DNA of 15,266 nucleotides from CAYLOC01 sp964385195 (GTDB lineage Bacteria > Actinomycetota > Actinomycetes > Propionibacteriales > Nocardioidaceae). Both the position numbers and the translations under genes were made by a program. Position 1 is the stretch's first letter. Each line of letters begins with the position of its first letter. Positions 5,847-12,904 of this stretch are shown in pieces. Where the stretch lies: the NCBI GenBank assembly GCA_964385195.1, contig CAYLOC010000059.1, positions 1-15,266 of the forward strand, in the 5' to 3' direction. The notes below the pieces were generated by a model. It had not been told where the DNA came from, searched no databases, and saw only the letters and a list, made by a program, of their open reading frames with translations.

Positions 5847-7667
5847 TTACTCCACCGTCACTGACTTGGCGAGGTTGCGCGGCTTGTCCACGTCCCGTTC
5901 CAGCGCCACCGCAGCGTGGTAGGCCAGAATCTGCATCGGAATCGTCATCAACACCGGGTCCAGCTCGCGCTCGCTCGCGGGGATGTCGATCCGGCGTACC
6001 GCCAGGTCACCGAAGTCGACTCCGGCGTGGGTCACGGCCACCACAGGACCTCCGCGAGCGGCGATCTCGTGCAGCGCAGCGACGTTGCGGTCCACCAGGT
6101 CGTCGTCGGGGACGACCGCGACGGTGGGTACGTCGGGGCTGATCAGCGCGAGAGGCCCGTGTTTCAGCTCTGAGGTCTGGTAGGCCTCGGCGTGCCGATA
6201 GCTGATCTCCTTGAACTTCTGCGCCGCCTCCCGCGCCACGGGGTAGCCGCGGACCCGACCGATGAAGAAGATGCTCTCGGCCTTGGCCAGATCCCGCGCA
6301 ATATCGGCGATGTGATCCTCGCGGGCGACGACCTGGCTGATCTGGTCCGGCAGCTCCAGCAGGGCCGTGATCAGCCGGCGGCCGTCGGTGACGGAGACGT
6401 CCCGGACCCGCCCGAGGTGCAGGGCCAGCAGCGCGAAGGCGATCGACATGTTCGTCAATGCCTTGGTCGAGGCCACCGAGACCTCCGGGCCGGCATGCAG
6501 ATAGATCCCGCCGTCACACTCACGGGCGATGGTGGACCCGACCACGTTGATCAGCCCCACGACCGTTCCGCCCTTGCGCCGGATCTCCTGCACCGCCAGC
6601 AACGTGTCGGCGGTCTCTCCGGACTGGCTGACCGCGACGTACAGGGTCTCCGGTTCGATCACCGGGTCCCGGTAGCGGAACTCCGACGCGGGCTCGGCGT
6701 CGGCGGGGATGCGGACGACCTCCTCCACCAGCTGTGCCCCGATCTGCCCCACGTAGTACGCCGACCCGCAGCCGAGCATCTTCACGCGGCGGAATGCCCG
6801 GGTGGCCTTCGCATCCAGGTTCAGCCCCCCGAGGTGGGCGGTGCCGAACCGTTCGTCCAGCCGCCCCCGCATCACCCGCTCCGCTGCGGCCGGCTGTTCG
6901 GAGATCTCCTTGTGCATGTAGTGCTCGTGCCCGTCGGCGTCGAAGTCCTCGGGGCTGAGGTCGACCTCGGTGGGCTCCTTGTGGGTGTCGCTGCTGTCCC
7001 GGGTGAACGTGGTGAACCCGGTCGCGGTCAGCGTCGCCAGCTCTCCGTCGTCGAGGTGGACCACCTGGCGGGTGAACCGGACGAGCGCGGCCAGGTCCGA
7101 GGCCAGGTGCATCTCATGGTTCCCGACCCCGATGATGAGCGGGGATCCGTTCCGTGCCGCGATGATGCGGTCGGGGTAGTCCGCATGCAGCACCGCGATG
7201 CCATAGGTGCCCTCGACCTGGTCGAGCGCTTCAAGGACCGCGCCTTCGAGCGAGTGCGCGGTCGAACGCGCCACGAGGTGGGCCAGTACCTCGGTATCGG
7301 TGTCCGACACCAGGTCCACGCCTTCGTCGCGCAGCTTCCGGCGGAGCACCGAGACATTGTCGATGATGCCGTTGTGGACCACGCTGACCCGCCCGCTGGC
7401 ATCGGTGTGCGGGTGCGCATTGCGGTCGGTGGGGGCCCCGTGGGTCGCCCACCGCGTGTGTGCGATGCCGATCCGGCCCGCCATTCGTTTCGGCAGCACT
7501 GCGGCGAGGTCACGGACCCGGCCAGCGCGTTTCAGCGTTCGTAGTCCGGACGGGCCGAGCACGGAGAGCCCGGCCGAGTCATACCCCCGGTACTCCAGCC
7601 GGGTCAGCCCCTCCACCAGCACCGGTGCGGCCTTGGCCGCACCGACATACCCCACGATTCCGCACAC
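5847..7667 (-). CDS. glmS: Glutamine-fructose-6-phosphate aminotransferase (isomerizing)
   Basis: This 606-residue cytoplasmic enzyme converts fructose-6-phosphate and glutamine to glucosamine-6-phosphate, the entry step to UDP-GlcNAc and peptidoglycan. The N-terminal glutaminase domain has the nucleophile C2 (MCGIVGYVG), YRGYDSAG (26-33), HTRWATHG (70-77), HNG (98-100) and SDTDTE (121-126). MHKEISEQP (251-259) leads into two SIS sugar-isomerase domains with GCGSAYY (299-305), SQSGETADT (347-355) and GPEVSVASTKA (393-403). The C-terminus DKPRNLAKSVTVE is canonical and the length is normal. The GTG start at 7667 has GAGGGG at plus positions 7674-7679, right after the stop of the 84-residue gene, so the two are coupled. 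Linkage to a MurA-like gene is consistent with amino-sugar supply. It could be a second, dedicated copy, but the window cannot show that. Confidence 0.97.
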   Translation of the reverse strand: MCGIVGYVGAAKAAPVLVEGLTRLEYRGYDSAGLSVLGPSGLRTLKRAGRVRDLAAVLPKRMAGRIGIAHTRWATHGAPTDRNAHPHTDASGRVSVVHNGIIDNVSVLRRKLRDEGVDLVSDTDTEVLAHLVARSTAHSLEGAVLEALDQVEGTYGIAVLHADYPDRIIAARNGSPLIIGVGNHEMHLASDLAALVRFTRQVVHLDDGELATLTATGFTTFTRDSSDTHKEPTEVDLSPEDFDADGHEHYMHKEISEQPAAAERVMRGRLDERFGTAHLGGLNLDAKATRAFRRVKMLGCGSAYYVGQIGAQLVEEVVRIPADAEPASEFRYRDPVIEPETLYVAVSQSGETADTLLAVQEIRRKGGTVVGLINVVGSTIARECDGGIYLHAGPEVSVASTKALTNMSIAFALLALHLGRVRDVSVTDGRRLITALLELPDQISQVVAREDHIADIARDLAKAESIFFIGRVRGYPVAREAAQKFKEISYRHAEAYQTSELKHGPLALISPDVPTVAVVPDDDLVDRNVAALHEIAARGGPVVAVTHAGVDFGDLAVRRIDIPASERELDPVLMTIPMQILAYHAAVALERDVDKPRNLAKSVTVE

Positions 7668-7679
7668 GCGAAGCCCCTC

Positions 7680-7934
7680 TCAGCCGTAGATGATCCTGCG
7701 CAGCTGTCGTTCGCTCAGCGACGGTGCCGCCACGACGCGCCGGTCCAGCTCCCCGCGGATCTGGGCGAAGATCTCGGGGTTCTTCATGCCATAGGTCTGC
7801 AGGTGCTCGTGCCGTCGGCGTACGAACTCCTCCGTGGTCTCGGAGAAGTACGCCACCACGTCGGAGATCACGCGTGCCGCCTCGCTTTGCGACAGGCCCG
7901 TACTCATCGCCACCCGACTCACCAGATCCTGCAT
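7680..7934 (-). CDS. Conserved small protein upstream of glmS
   Basis: This 84-residue predicted helical protein has no signal peptide or membrane segment. Its central RRRHEHLQTYGMKNPEIF (39-56) and its ending LSERQLRRIIYG (73-84) resemble a family of small conserved actinobacterial proteins of unknown role; that recognition is from memory. The first half, STGLSQSEAARVISDVVAYFSE (11-32), looks like a helix-turn-helix-like pair of helices, but I do not call it DNA-binding. The ATG at 7934 has GGGAG about 10 bases upstream and also GAGAAT at 7 bases, so it may be leadered or leaderless. A longer in-frame reading upstream passes through the antisense of the aldo/keto reductase and is not credible. 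Its stop lies 12 bases before the GTG of glmS, so it should be the first gene of the glmS transcript. Confidence 0.75.
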   Translation of the reverse strand: MQDLVSRVAMSTGLSQSEAARVISDVVAYFSETTEEFVRRRHEHLQTYGMKNPEIFAQIRGELDRRVVAAPSLSERQLRRIIYG

Positions 7935-7941
7935 GATCGCG

Positions 7942-7947
7942 ATTCTC
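7942..7947 (-). promoter_or_regulatory. Possible -10 element of the small protein-glmS unit
   Basis: GAGAAT on the minus strand lies 7 bases before the ATG at 7934. It is a weaker match than its counterparts and overlaps the GGGAG that could serve as a ribosome binding site, so only one of the two readings can be right. Confidence 0.3.
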
Positions 7948-7973
7948 CCATACGTGGACCCGAATGCCCCAGA

Positions 7974-7996
7974 TTCTGGCCCGGGATCGGGCAGAA
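7974..7996. promoter_or_regulatory. Bulged inverted repeat in the divergent intergenic region
   Basis: TTCTGGCCCG (7974-7983), loop GGAT (7984-7987) and CGGGCAGAA (7988-7996) form a 9-pair stem with a single bulged G. A smaller palindrome, CCAGA-T-TCTGG (7969-7979), overlaps its left arm. It sits between the divergent starts at 7934 and 8055, upstream of both predicted -10 elements, as an operator for either promoter would. No T-run follows, so it is not an intrinsic terminator. Confidence 0.35.
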
Positions 7997-8042
7997 AGAA
8001 GGGTAATCGTGCCCACGAGTCAGGCGCTTCAGTGGCCGTCGG

Positions 8043-8048
8043 TAGGTT
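8043..8048 (+). promoter_or_regulatory. Predicted -10 element of the reductase operon (leaderless)
   Basis: TAGGTT ends 6 bases before the ATG at 8055 and there is no purine-rich ribosome binding site in between, which fits a leaderless transcript. Confidence 0.45.
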
Positions 8049-8054
8049 GGGCGC

Positions 8055-9002
8055 ATGAGATATCGCCAGCTCGGTCGTTCGGGGCTCACCGTCAGTGCCG
8101 TCGGGGTCGGGTGCAACGCGTTCGGTGCACGGATCGACGCCGCCGGGGTCGAGGATGTCGTCCATGCTGCGCTCGACAGCGGCGTCACGTTGTTCGACAC
8201 CTCCGACTCCTACGGCCACGGCGCGTCGGAGGAGCTGCTGGGCAAGGCACTGGGGGAGCGGCGGCACGAGGTCATCATCGCCACGAAGTTCGGCAGCGAC
8301 ATGCGCGGAGCCAACGGCCCCGACTGGGGTGTGCGCGGCTCCCGCCGTTACGTGCGCACAGCCGTGGAGGCGAGTCTGACGCGCCTGGGCACCGACTGGA
8401 TCGACCTGTACCAGCTGCACTGGCCGGACCCGCACACGCCGATTGAGGAGACGCTGTCCGCGCTGCACGAACTGGTGAGCGAGGGAAAGGTCCGCTACAT
8501 CGGATCCTCCAACCTGCCGGCGTGGCAGGTCGTCGACGCCGACTGGGTCGCCCGGACCCGCGGGCTCACCCCGTTCGTGACCGCGCAGAACAAGTACTCG
8601 CTGTACGACCGCGCAGCAGACCCCCAGCTGGTGCCGGCCCTGGAGCACCTCGGCCTGTCGCTGCTGCCCTATTTCCCGCTGGAGTTCGGTCTGCTCACCG
8701 GCAAGTACCGGCGGGGAGCGGCCGCGCCGGAGGGGAGCCGGCTCGCCAGCCAGACCCAGCGGCTGACCGACGCCGACTTCGACCGGATCGAGGCGATCGA
8801 GACGTATGCCCGTGAGCGCGACCGGTCCATCCTCGACGTCGCCATCGGAGGGCTGGCGGCCCTGCCCCGCGTGGGATCGGTGATCTCCGGGGCGACGTCG
8901 GGGGAGCAGGTCCGGGCCAACGCCGCAGCAGCGGAGTGGCAGCCGTCCCCTGACGACCTGGCGGCACTCGACGAGCTCACCGCCGGCTTCGGCGCGGGGT
9001 AG
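8055..9002 (+). CDS. Aldo/keto reductase
   Basis: This 315-residue protein has a full aldo/keto reductase fold, an NADPH-dependent (alpha/beta)8 barrel reducing carbonyl compounds in the cytoplasm. The catalytic tetrad is complete: D48 and Y53 in FDTSDSYGHG, K78 in IATKFG and H122 in LYQLHWPDP. The signature GKVRYIGSSNL follows at about 146-156, and the cofactor-binding end of the barrel shows SVISGATSGEQVRAN near residue 275. Start and length are normal (MRYRQLGRSGL). It is the first gene of a probable operon with the VOC protein (15 bases downstream) and the PrmC-like methyltransferase. It is divergent from the small protein-glmS unit. The physiological substrate cannot be deduced. Confidence 0.95.
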   Translation: MRYRQLGRSGLTVSAVGVGCNAFGARIDAAGVEDVVHAALDSGVTLFDTSDSYGHGASEELLGKALGERRHEVIIATKFGSDMRGANGPDWGVRGSRRYVRTAVEASLTRLGTDWIDLYQLHWPDPHTPIEETLSALHELVSEGKVRYIGSSNLPAWQVVDADWVARTRGLTPFVTAQNKYSLYDRAADPQLVPALEHLGLSLLPYFPLEFGLLTGKYRRGAAAPEGSRLASQTQRLTDADFDRIEAIETYARERDRSILDVAIGGLAALPRVGSVISGATSGEQVRANAAAAEWQPSPDDLAALDELTAGFGAG

Positions 9003-9017
9003 CGAAAGCCGATCACG

Positions 9018-9413
9018 ATGCCGTTGCGTAGCAAGACGACCTGGTTCGGTGTGCAGCTCGATGCCCCGGACGGTCGCGAGTTGGCGCACTTCTACCAGCG
9101 GCTGCTCGGGTGGCAGCTGTTCGACGAGAGCGACGACGGCGCCGCACTCGCGCCGTCGGAGGACGCCGGCTACAACCTCGCCTTCGAGACCGAGCCACAC
9201 TACGTACGCCCGGTCTGGCCCACCGAGCCGGGCAAGCCGCAGATGCAGATGCACCTCGACATCGAGGTCGACGACCTCGACGAAGCCGTGGCCTACGCGG
9301 TCAGTGTCGGGGCGCAGGAGGCGACGTACCAACCGCAGCGCACCGTCCGGGTGATGCTGGACCCGGCCGGCCACCCGTTCTGCCTGTACCTGGACCCCGC
9401 TGCTGGTGACTGA
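9018..9413 (+). CDS. VOC/glyoxalase-like domain protein
   Basis: This 131-residue single-domain protein has the paired beta-alpha-beta-beta-beta layout of the vicinal oxygen chelate superfamily. The first module holds GRELAHFYQRLLGWQLF (19-35), the second LDIEVDDLDEAVAYAVSVGA (80-99), and the end is the usual DPAGHPFCLYLDP (115-127). Members include glyoxalases, dioxygenases and drug-binding resistance proteins, and the sequence does not say which this is. The start ATG is 15 bases after the reductase stop with only a weak GAAAG upstream, so translation may depend on the reductase. Its final codons overlap the GTG start of the methyltransferase by 8 bases. Confidence 0.88.
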   Translation: MPLRSKTTWFGVQLDAPDGRELAHFYQRLLGWQLFDESDDGAALAPSEDAGYNLAFETEPHYVRPVWPTEPGKPQMQMHLDIEVDDLDEAVAYAVSVGAQEATYQPQRTVRVMLDPAGHPFCLYLDPAAGD

Positions 9414-10185
9414 CCGCCTCGTCTCCGCTCTGCGCGACGCCGGGTGTGTGTACGCCGAGGAGGAGGCCGGTGAGATCCGCCGCGTCCTCAGTGACCCGGC
9501 CGAGGGAGCCCGGGTGGTCAGCGCCCGGCGCCGGGGTGTGCCGCTGGAGCAGGCGCTCGGGAGGGCTCGCTACCTGGACCTGGACGTGGTGCTCGGCGAG
9601 CAGGTCTTCGTGCCCCGCCGCCGTACCGAGGTGCTGGTCGAGCACGTCGGCACCCGCCATGCCGATGCGAGGACCGTGGTCGACCTCGGGTGCGGGTCCG
9701 GGGTCCTGGCAGCCGCGCTGACCCGACGGCTGCGTCGGGCCCGTGTGTTCGCCTGCGACGTCGACCCCACGGCGGTGGAGTACGCCGGCCGGAACGCCGA
9801 GACCTTCGGGTTCACCGTGTACCAGGGGAACTGGTGGGACGCGCTGCCCCCGCAACTGCGAGGGACGGTGGACGTAGCCGTGGCCTACCTTCCGCACGTG
9901 CCCACCGGGCGGCTGCCCTTGCTGCCCCGGGACTTCCGTGCCCACGAGCCGGCGATCGCACTCGACGGGGGAGCGGATGGACTCGACCCGTTCCGGGCGG
10001 TGGTAGCCGATATGGACCGATGGCTGGCCGCCACCGGAGTGCTGTGGACCCTGCTGGCGACGGGGCAGGTTGCGGCGGCCCGGAAGGTCGGCGGGGGCCG
10101 GGAGATGCTCGTGAAGCGGCACAACGGTGACGCGATCGTCGGTGTCCGACGCGCCGCCGGGGCTGGGGCCGGTGACTACTGTTGA
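9406..10185 (+). CDS. PrmC/HemK-like class I methyltransferase with degenerate NPPY motif
   Basis: This 259-residue protein resembles the branch annotated as putative protein-N5-glutamine methyltransferase. Recognisable parts are VFVPRRRTEVLVEH (67-80, matching the IPRxETE region of PrmC), the SAM-binding DLGCGSG (93-99), the acidic ACDVD strand (116-120) and the C-terminal HEPAIALDGGADGLD block (180-194). The catalytic NPPY/NxPY motif should fall at VAYLPHVPTG (159-168), but Asn is replaced by Tyr161 and Tyr by His164. Canonical glutamine N5 methylation is therefore doubtful. GTG at 9406 overlaps the VOC stop by 8 bases, so the pair is translationally coupled. The stop overlaps the predicted -10 of the next gene. 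It may have changed substrate or lost activity. Confidence 0.85.
   Translation: MTDRLVSALRDAGCVYAEEEAGEIRRVLSDPAEGARVVSARRRGVPLEQALGRARYLDLDVVLGEQVFVPRRRTEVLVEHVGTRHADARTVVDLGCGSGVLAAALTRRLRRARVFACDVDPTAVEYAGRNAETFGFTVYQGNWWDALPPQLRGTVDVAVAYLPHVPTGRLPLLPRDFRAHEPAIALDGGADGLDPFRAVVADMDRWLAATGVLWTLLATGQVAAARKVGGGREMLVKRHNGDAIVGVRRAAGAGAGDYC
10177..10182 (+). promoter_or_regulatory. Predicted -10 element of the metallophosphoesterase gene
   Basis: TACTGT lies inside the last codons of the methyltransferase gene and 6 bases before the ATG at 10189. Only 3 bases separate the genes and no ribosome binding site is visible, so either a leaderless transcript or read-through coupling is possible. Confidence 0.4.
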
Positions 10186-10188
10186 AGC

Positions 10189-11985
10189 ATGACGCCCGAC
10201 GAGGGGCGTGCAGGGGAACCGCCCCCGGAGATCCGACACCACTCTGGTCGCAGCGCGAAGCGTCTCGGGCTACGCATTGCGGCCTGCGTGCTCGGGGGAG
10301 CACTGGCCGCGCTGCCGGTCGCCACCATCGACGGGCTCACCCACACCCGGGTCCATGACGACGTCGGCATCGTGCCGGCAACATTGAGCCTGGTGCCCGG
10401 ACACTCGGCCCTGGCGACGGGTTTGCTCGGGGGCACGATCTACGACTCCGACTTCACCCGGCACGGACTGGGGATGAAGATCGCGCTGAACGGCCCACCC
10501 GGCAACCTGGCCAAGATCCACAGCCTGAACTCACCGGAGCTGACGCGGATCACCAAGGTCTACACCAGCATGTTCCAGCACCCGGAGACGATCCGGGCCG
10601 GCTACACCGACGCGATCGCCGACGCACTCACCAGCACCGTGCTGCGTAGCTGGCTGGTGACCGGGGGAGCGCTGGCAGTGGTCGCGTTCTTGATCTCGGG
10701 GCTGGTCCGACGCGCCGACGCCAGGCGGGTCACGGCGGGGACCCTGGGTGCCCTGATGTTGCTCTCCGGCGGCTACTCCGTGCATGCCTACCTCGGGTGG
10801 CAGCGGGCCAACACGGTGCCGGAGCCGACGTACAACATCGACCGCCTCGATGGCACGCCCTTGCAGAACGCAGTCGCCGACAACGAGACCACCGCAGCGT
10901 TGATCGACGGGGCGATCCCGTTGGCCGAGCAGGAGATCGACCGGGAGAAGCAGGCCAATGTCGAGTTCCTGCAGACGGCGTACCGCACCATCGACGAGCA
11001 GATCGCCCAGGGACGGGTCCACGTCCCGAAACCGGGGGAGACGGCGTGCCTGTTGCTGTCCGACGTGCACGCGAACGCCGACATGATCCAGGTGTACCGC
11101 CACTTCGTCCAGCAGCTGAACCACACCTACGGACCGGACACCTTGACCGTGACGTTCCTCGACGGCGACCAGACCTATGGCAGCGCTGCCGCTAAGACCG
11201 CCGTCGACGCGATGGCACAGATCACCGACAACGAGTATGCGGTGATCGGCAACCACGACAGCCGGGCCACCATCACCCAGATGAGCGATGCGGGAATCCA
11301 CCTCCTCAACGGCCCTGCGGTGCAGACCTCGGGCGGGGTCACGGCAGTCGGTGTCACGGACCCGCACCTGACCAAGCAAGGCGTGTTGTTCGTCGCCGAC
11401 AACGTGCAGCGGCCCGGCCATGAGGGGGAGTCCGAGGCAGACGCGGGCCGGAAGCTGCGGCAGAAGATCCGGGCCTTCGACCCCACGCTGGCACTGGCGC
11501 ACGAGGCCTATGTGTTCGCGCCCATCCTGCATCAGTCCGACATCTCCCGGGACACCATGACCGCCTGGTTCCACGCCGGTAAGGACGAGCCGGAGCCCGA
11601 TGCCGGCGACACCCCGGACGACGGGGTCCCCGACCTGCACGCCGCCGCCCTGGCCTACGGCCACTGGCACCGCCACTTCATGTATCGCGTGGCCAGCAAC
11701 GACGACGGCACCTGGAGCGTGGTCATGGAACTCGGTACCGCCGGAGGAGCCAGTAGCGTCTTGTCGCTGAGCCACTTCTCCACGCCTCAGACGATCCCGG
11801 GCAAGCAGGCGTCGGCCGCGATCGTGATCGTCAACGACACGAGTGGGCTCGTCACCTCGGTGCAGGCGATCACGACCGACCGGAGCGGCGCCGTGACTGC
11901 CCGGCATGCGCATCACATCGGTTCACCGGACGGCCTGCCGTACCCGGTCGGGGAGGCTGCGGCTCCCGTCGGGCATCAGCACTGA
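10189..11985 (+). CDS. Membrane-anchored metallophosphoesterase
   Basis: This 598-residue protein combines three predicted transmembrane helices (about 28-46, 155-173, 182-203) with a C-terminal calcineurin-like phosphoesterase domain. All metal-site motifs are present: SDVH (291-294), DGDQ (325-328), GNHD (354-357), a later His in LALAHE (438) and GHWH (491-494). The positive patches KRLGLR before helix 1 and RRADARR between helices 2 and 3 put those on the inside. The segment 47-154 and the catalytic domain would then face outward. It should hydrolyse a phosphoester at the cell surface; the substrate is unknown. Residues 250-275 look like a helical linker. The ATG at 10189 follows the methyltransferase stop by 3 bases. 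A TACTGT element 6 bases before the start suggests an independent transcript. Confidence 0.88.
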   Translation: MTPDEGRAGEPPPEIRHHSGRSAKRLGLRIAACVLGGALAALPVATIDGLTHTRVHDDVGIVPATLSLVPGHSALATGLLGGTIYDSDFTRHGLGMKIALNGPPGNLAKIHSLNSPELTRITKVYTSMFQHPETIRAGYTDAIADALTSTVLRSWLVTGGALAVVAFLISGLVRRADARRVTAGTLGALMLLSGGYSVHAYLGWQRANTVPEPTYNIDRLDGTPLQNAVADNETTAALIDGAIPLAEQEIDREKQANVEFLQTAYRTIDEQIAQGRVHVPKPGETACLLLSDVHANADMIQVYRHFVQQLNHTYGPDTLTVTFLDGDQTYGSAAAKTAVDAMAQITDNEYAVIGNHDSRATITQMSDAGIHLLNGPAVQTSGGVTAVGVTDPHLTKQGVLFVADNVQRPGHEGESEADAGRKLRQKIRAFDPTLALAHEAYVFAPILHQSDISRDTMTAWFHAGKDEPEPDAGDTPDDGVPDLHAAALAYGHWHRHFMYRVASNDDGTWSVVMELGTAGGASSVLSLSHFSTPQTIPGKQASAAIVIVNDTSGLVTSVQAITTDRSGAVTARHAHHIGSPDGLPYPVGEAAAPVGHQH

Positions 11986-12004
11986 GCCGGGCAGTGGACT
12001 TGGC

Positions 12005-12010
12005 TACGAT
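12005..12010 (+). promoter_or_regulatory. Predicted -10 element of the AraC-type regulator gene
   Basis: TACGAT lies 7 bases before the ATG at 12018. An in-frame GTG at 11994 lies upstream of this element and has no ribosome binding site, so the element supports the downstream start. Confidence 0.45.
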
Positions 12011-12017
12011 GCATGCC

Positions 12018-12488
12018 ATGACGCCGCAGGAAGACGGCACTGCCGTGCAGCGTCGACGTGACCTTGCGCTGCTGCGGCGTGTCCGCGACCGGATCGACCG
12101 TGAGTACGCCCAGCCGCTGGACGTCGAGGCGCTGGCGCGGGGTGTCCACATGTCGTCGGGACATCTGAGCCGCTTGTTCAAGCGCGCGTACGGCGAGTCG
12201 CCGTACAGCTACTTGATGACACGCCGCATCGAGCGTGCGATGGCGCTGCTCCGTCGTGGCGACCTCAGCGTCACCGAGGTCTGCTTCGAGGTCGGCTGCT
12301 CCTCGCTGGGGACGTTCAGCACCCGCTTCACCGAACTCGTGGGGATGCCGCCGAGTGTGTACCGGGAGGCCGCGGCCGAGGACGGTGCGCGGCTGCCGCC
12401 GTGTGTGGCCAAACAGGTGAGCCGGCCGATCCGGGCCACATCGATCAGGAATCAAGAAGCAGCAGCGGTCATCGCGGACCTAGTGTGA
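12018..12488 (+). CDS. AraC-type transcriptional regulator (DNA-binding domain only)
   Basis: This 156-residue protein consists almost wholly of an AraC/XylS DNA-binding domain. The first HTH spans about 35-57 (LDVEALARGVHMSSGHLSRLFK) and the second about 83-107 (LSVTEVCFEVGCSSLGTFSTRF), closing with VGMPPSVYR (108-116). There is no separate sensor or oligomerisation domain, only a short variable tail (117-156). It therefore probably acts without a classical effector domain or senses through the tail. A GTG at 11994 would add 8 residues. The VOC gene begins 5 bases after its stop and the UvrA-like gene follows, so it is the likely local regulator of that pair. In my recollection, AraC-type regulators paired with VOC genes in this order are common in actinobacteria. 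Confidence 0.92.
   Translation: MTPQEDGTAVQRRRDLALLRRVRDRIDREYAQPLDVEALARGVHMSSGHLSRLFKRAYGESPYSYLMTRRIERAMALLRRGDLSVTEVCFEVGCSSLGTFSTRFTELVGMPPSVYREAAAEDGARLPPCVAKQVSRPIRATSIRNQEAAAVIADLV
12481..12486 (+). promoter_or_regulatory. Possible -10 element of the VOC-UvrA unit
   Basis: TAGTGT overlaps the last codons of the AraC-type gene and ends 7 bases before the ATG at 12494. It would allow the VOC and UvrA-like genes to be driven separately from the regulator, with the regulator binding just upstream. No -35 hexamer is obvious, which is common for promoters that need an activator. Confidence 0.4.
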
Positions 12489-12493
12489 CGGTC

Positions 12494-12904
12494 ATGGATA
12501 TCACGATCAACACCACCGTGCTGCCGCACGAGAACCCCGAGGAGTCCCTGGCGTTCTACCGCGACGTGCTGGGGTTCGAGGTCCGCAACGACGTCGGCAA
12601 GGGGACGATGCGCTGGATCGAGGTCGGCCCCAAGGGCCAGCCAGAGACGTCGATCCTGCTTGCGCCGCCGGCCGCCGACCCCGGAATCACCGACGAGGAA
12701 CGCCGTACGATCACCGAGATGATGGCCAAGGGAACGTTCGGCTGGATCATGCTCGCTACCACCGACCTCGACGGGACCTTCGAGCGGGTGCAAGCCAGCG
12801 ACGCGGAGGTGGTGCAGGAGCCGACCGACCAGCCCTGGGGCGCGCGCGACTGTGCCTTCCGGGACCCCGCAGGCAACATGGTGCGCATCAAGGAGATCCG
12901 GTGA
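12494..12904 (+). CDS. VOC/glyoxalase family protein
   Basis: This 136-residue vicinal-oxygen-chelate protein starts MDITINTTVLPHENPEESLAFYRDV, includes GFEVRNDV (about 27-34) and ends with FRDPAGNMVRIKE near the C-terminus. H12 and the final Glu are at positions usual for metal ligands in the family. Members include glyoxalase-type lyases and proteins that bind or modify antibiotics; the exact role here is open. The ATG at 12494 was chosen over a GTG at 12401, because residues encoded upstream overlap the regulator gene and do not resemble the family. Its TGA overlaps the GTG of the UvrA-like gene (GTGA), giving tight coupling. The context suggests a role in handling a toxic compound together with the UvrA-like protein. 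Confidence 0.92.
   Translation: MDITINTTVLPHENPEESLAFYRDVLGFEVRNDVGKGTMRWIEVGPKGQPETSILLAPPAADPGITDEERRTITEMMAKGTFGWIMLATTDLDGTFERVQASDAEVVQEPTDQPWGARDCAFRDPAGNMVRIKEIR
12890..12895 (+). promoter_or_regulatory. Ribosome binding site of the UvrA-like gene
   Basis: AAGGAG lies 5 bases before the GTG at 12901, inside the end of the VOC gene. It fixes the GTG as the start and shows that this gene, unlike most of its neighbours, is initiated from a Shine-Dalgarno. Confidence 0.75.

Noticed and set aside
7668..7682. glmS ribozyme upstream of glmS
   Set aside because: Another gene ends 12 bases before the glmS start, leaving no room in a leader, and such ribozymes belong mainly to Firmicutes.
8055..8062. 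ATGAGATA at the reductase start, matching half of the 4990-5009 repeat
   Set aside because: It is the start codon and first codons (Met-Arg-Tyr) of a conserved protein N-terminus, and the second half-site is missing.
8055..9374. Minus-strand open frame extending the 84-residue protein to 564 residues
   Set aside because: The extra part is antisense to the aldo/keto reductase and VOC genes; only the last 84 residues look like protein.
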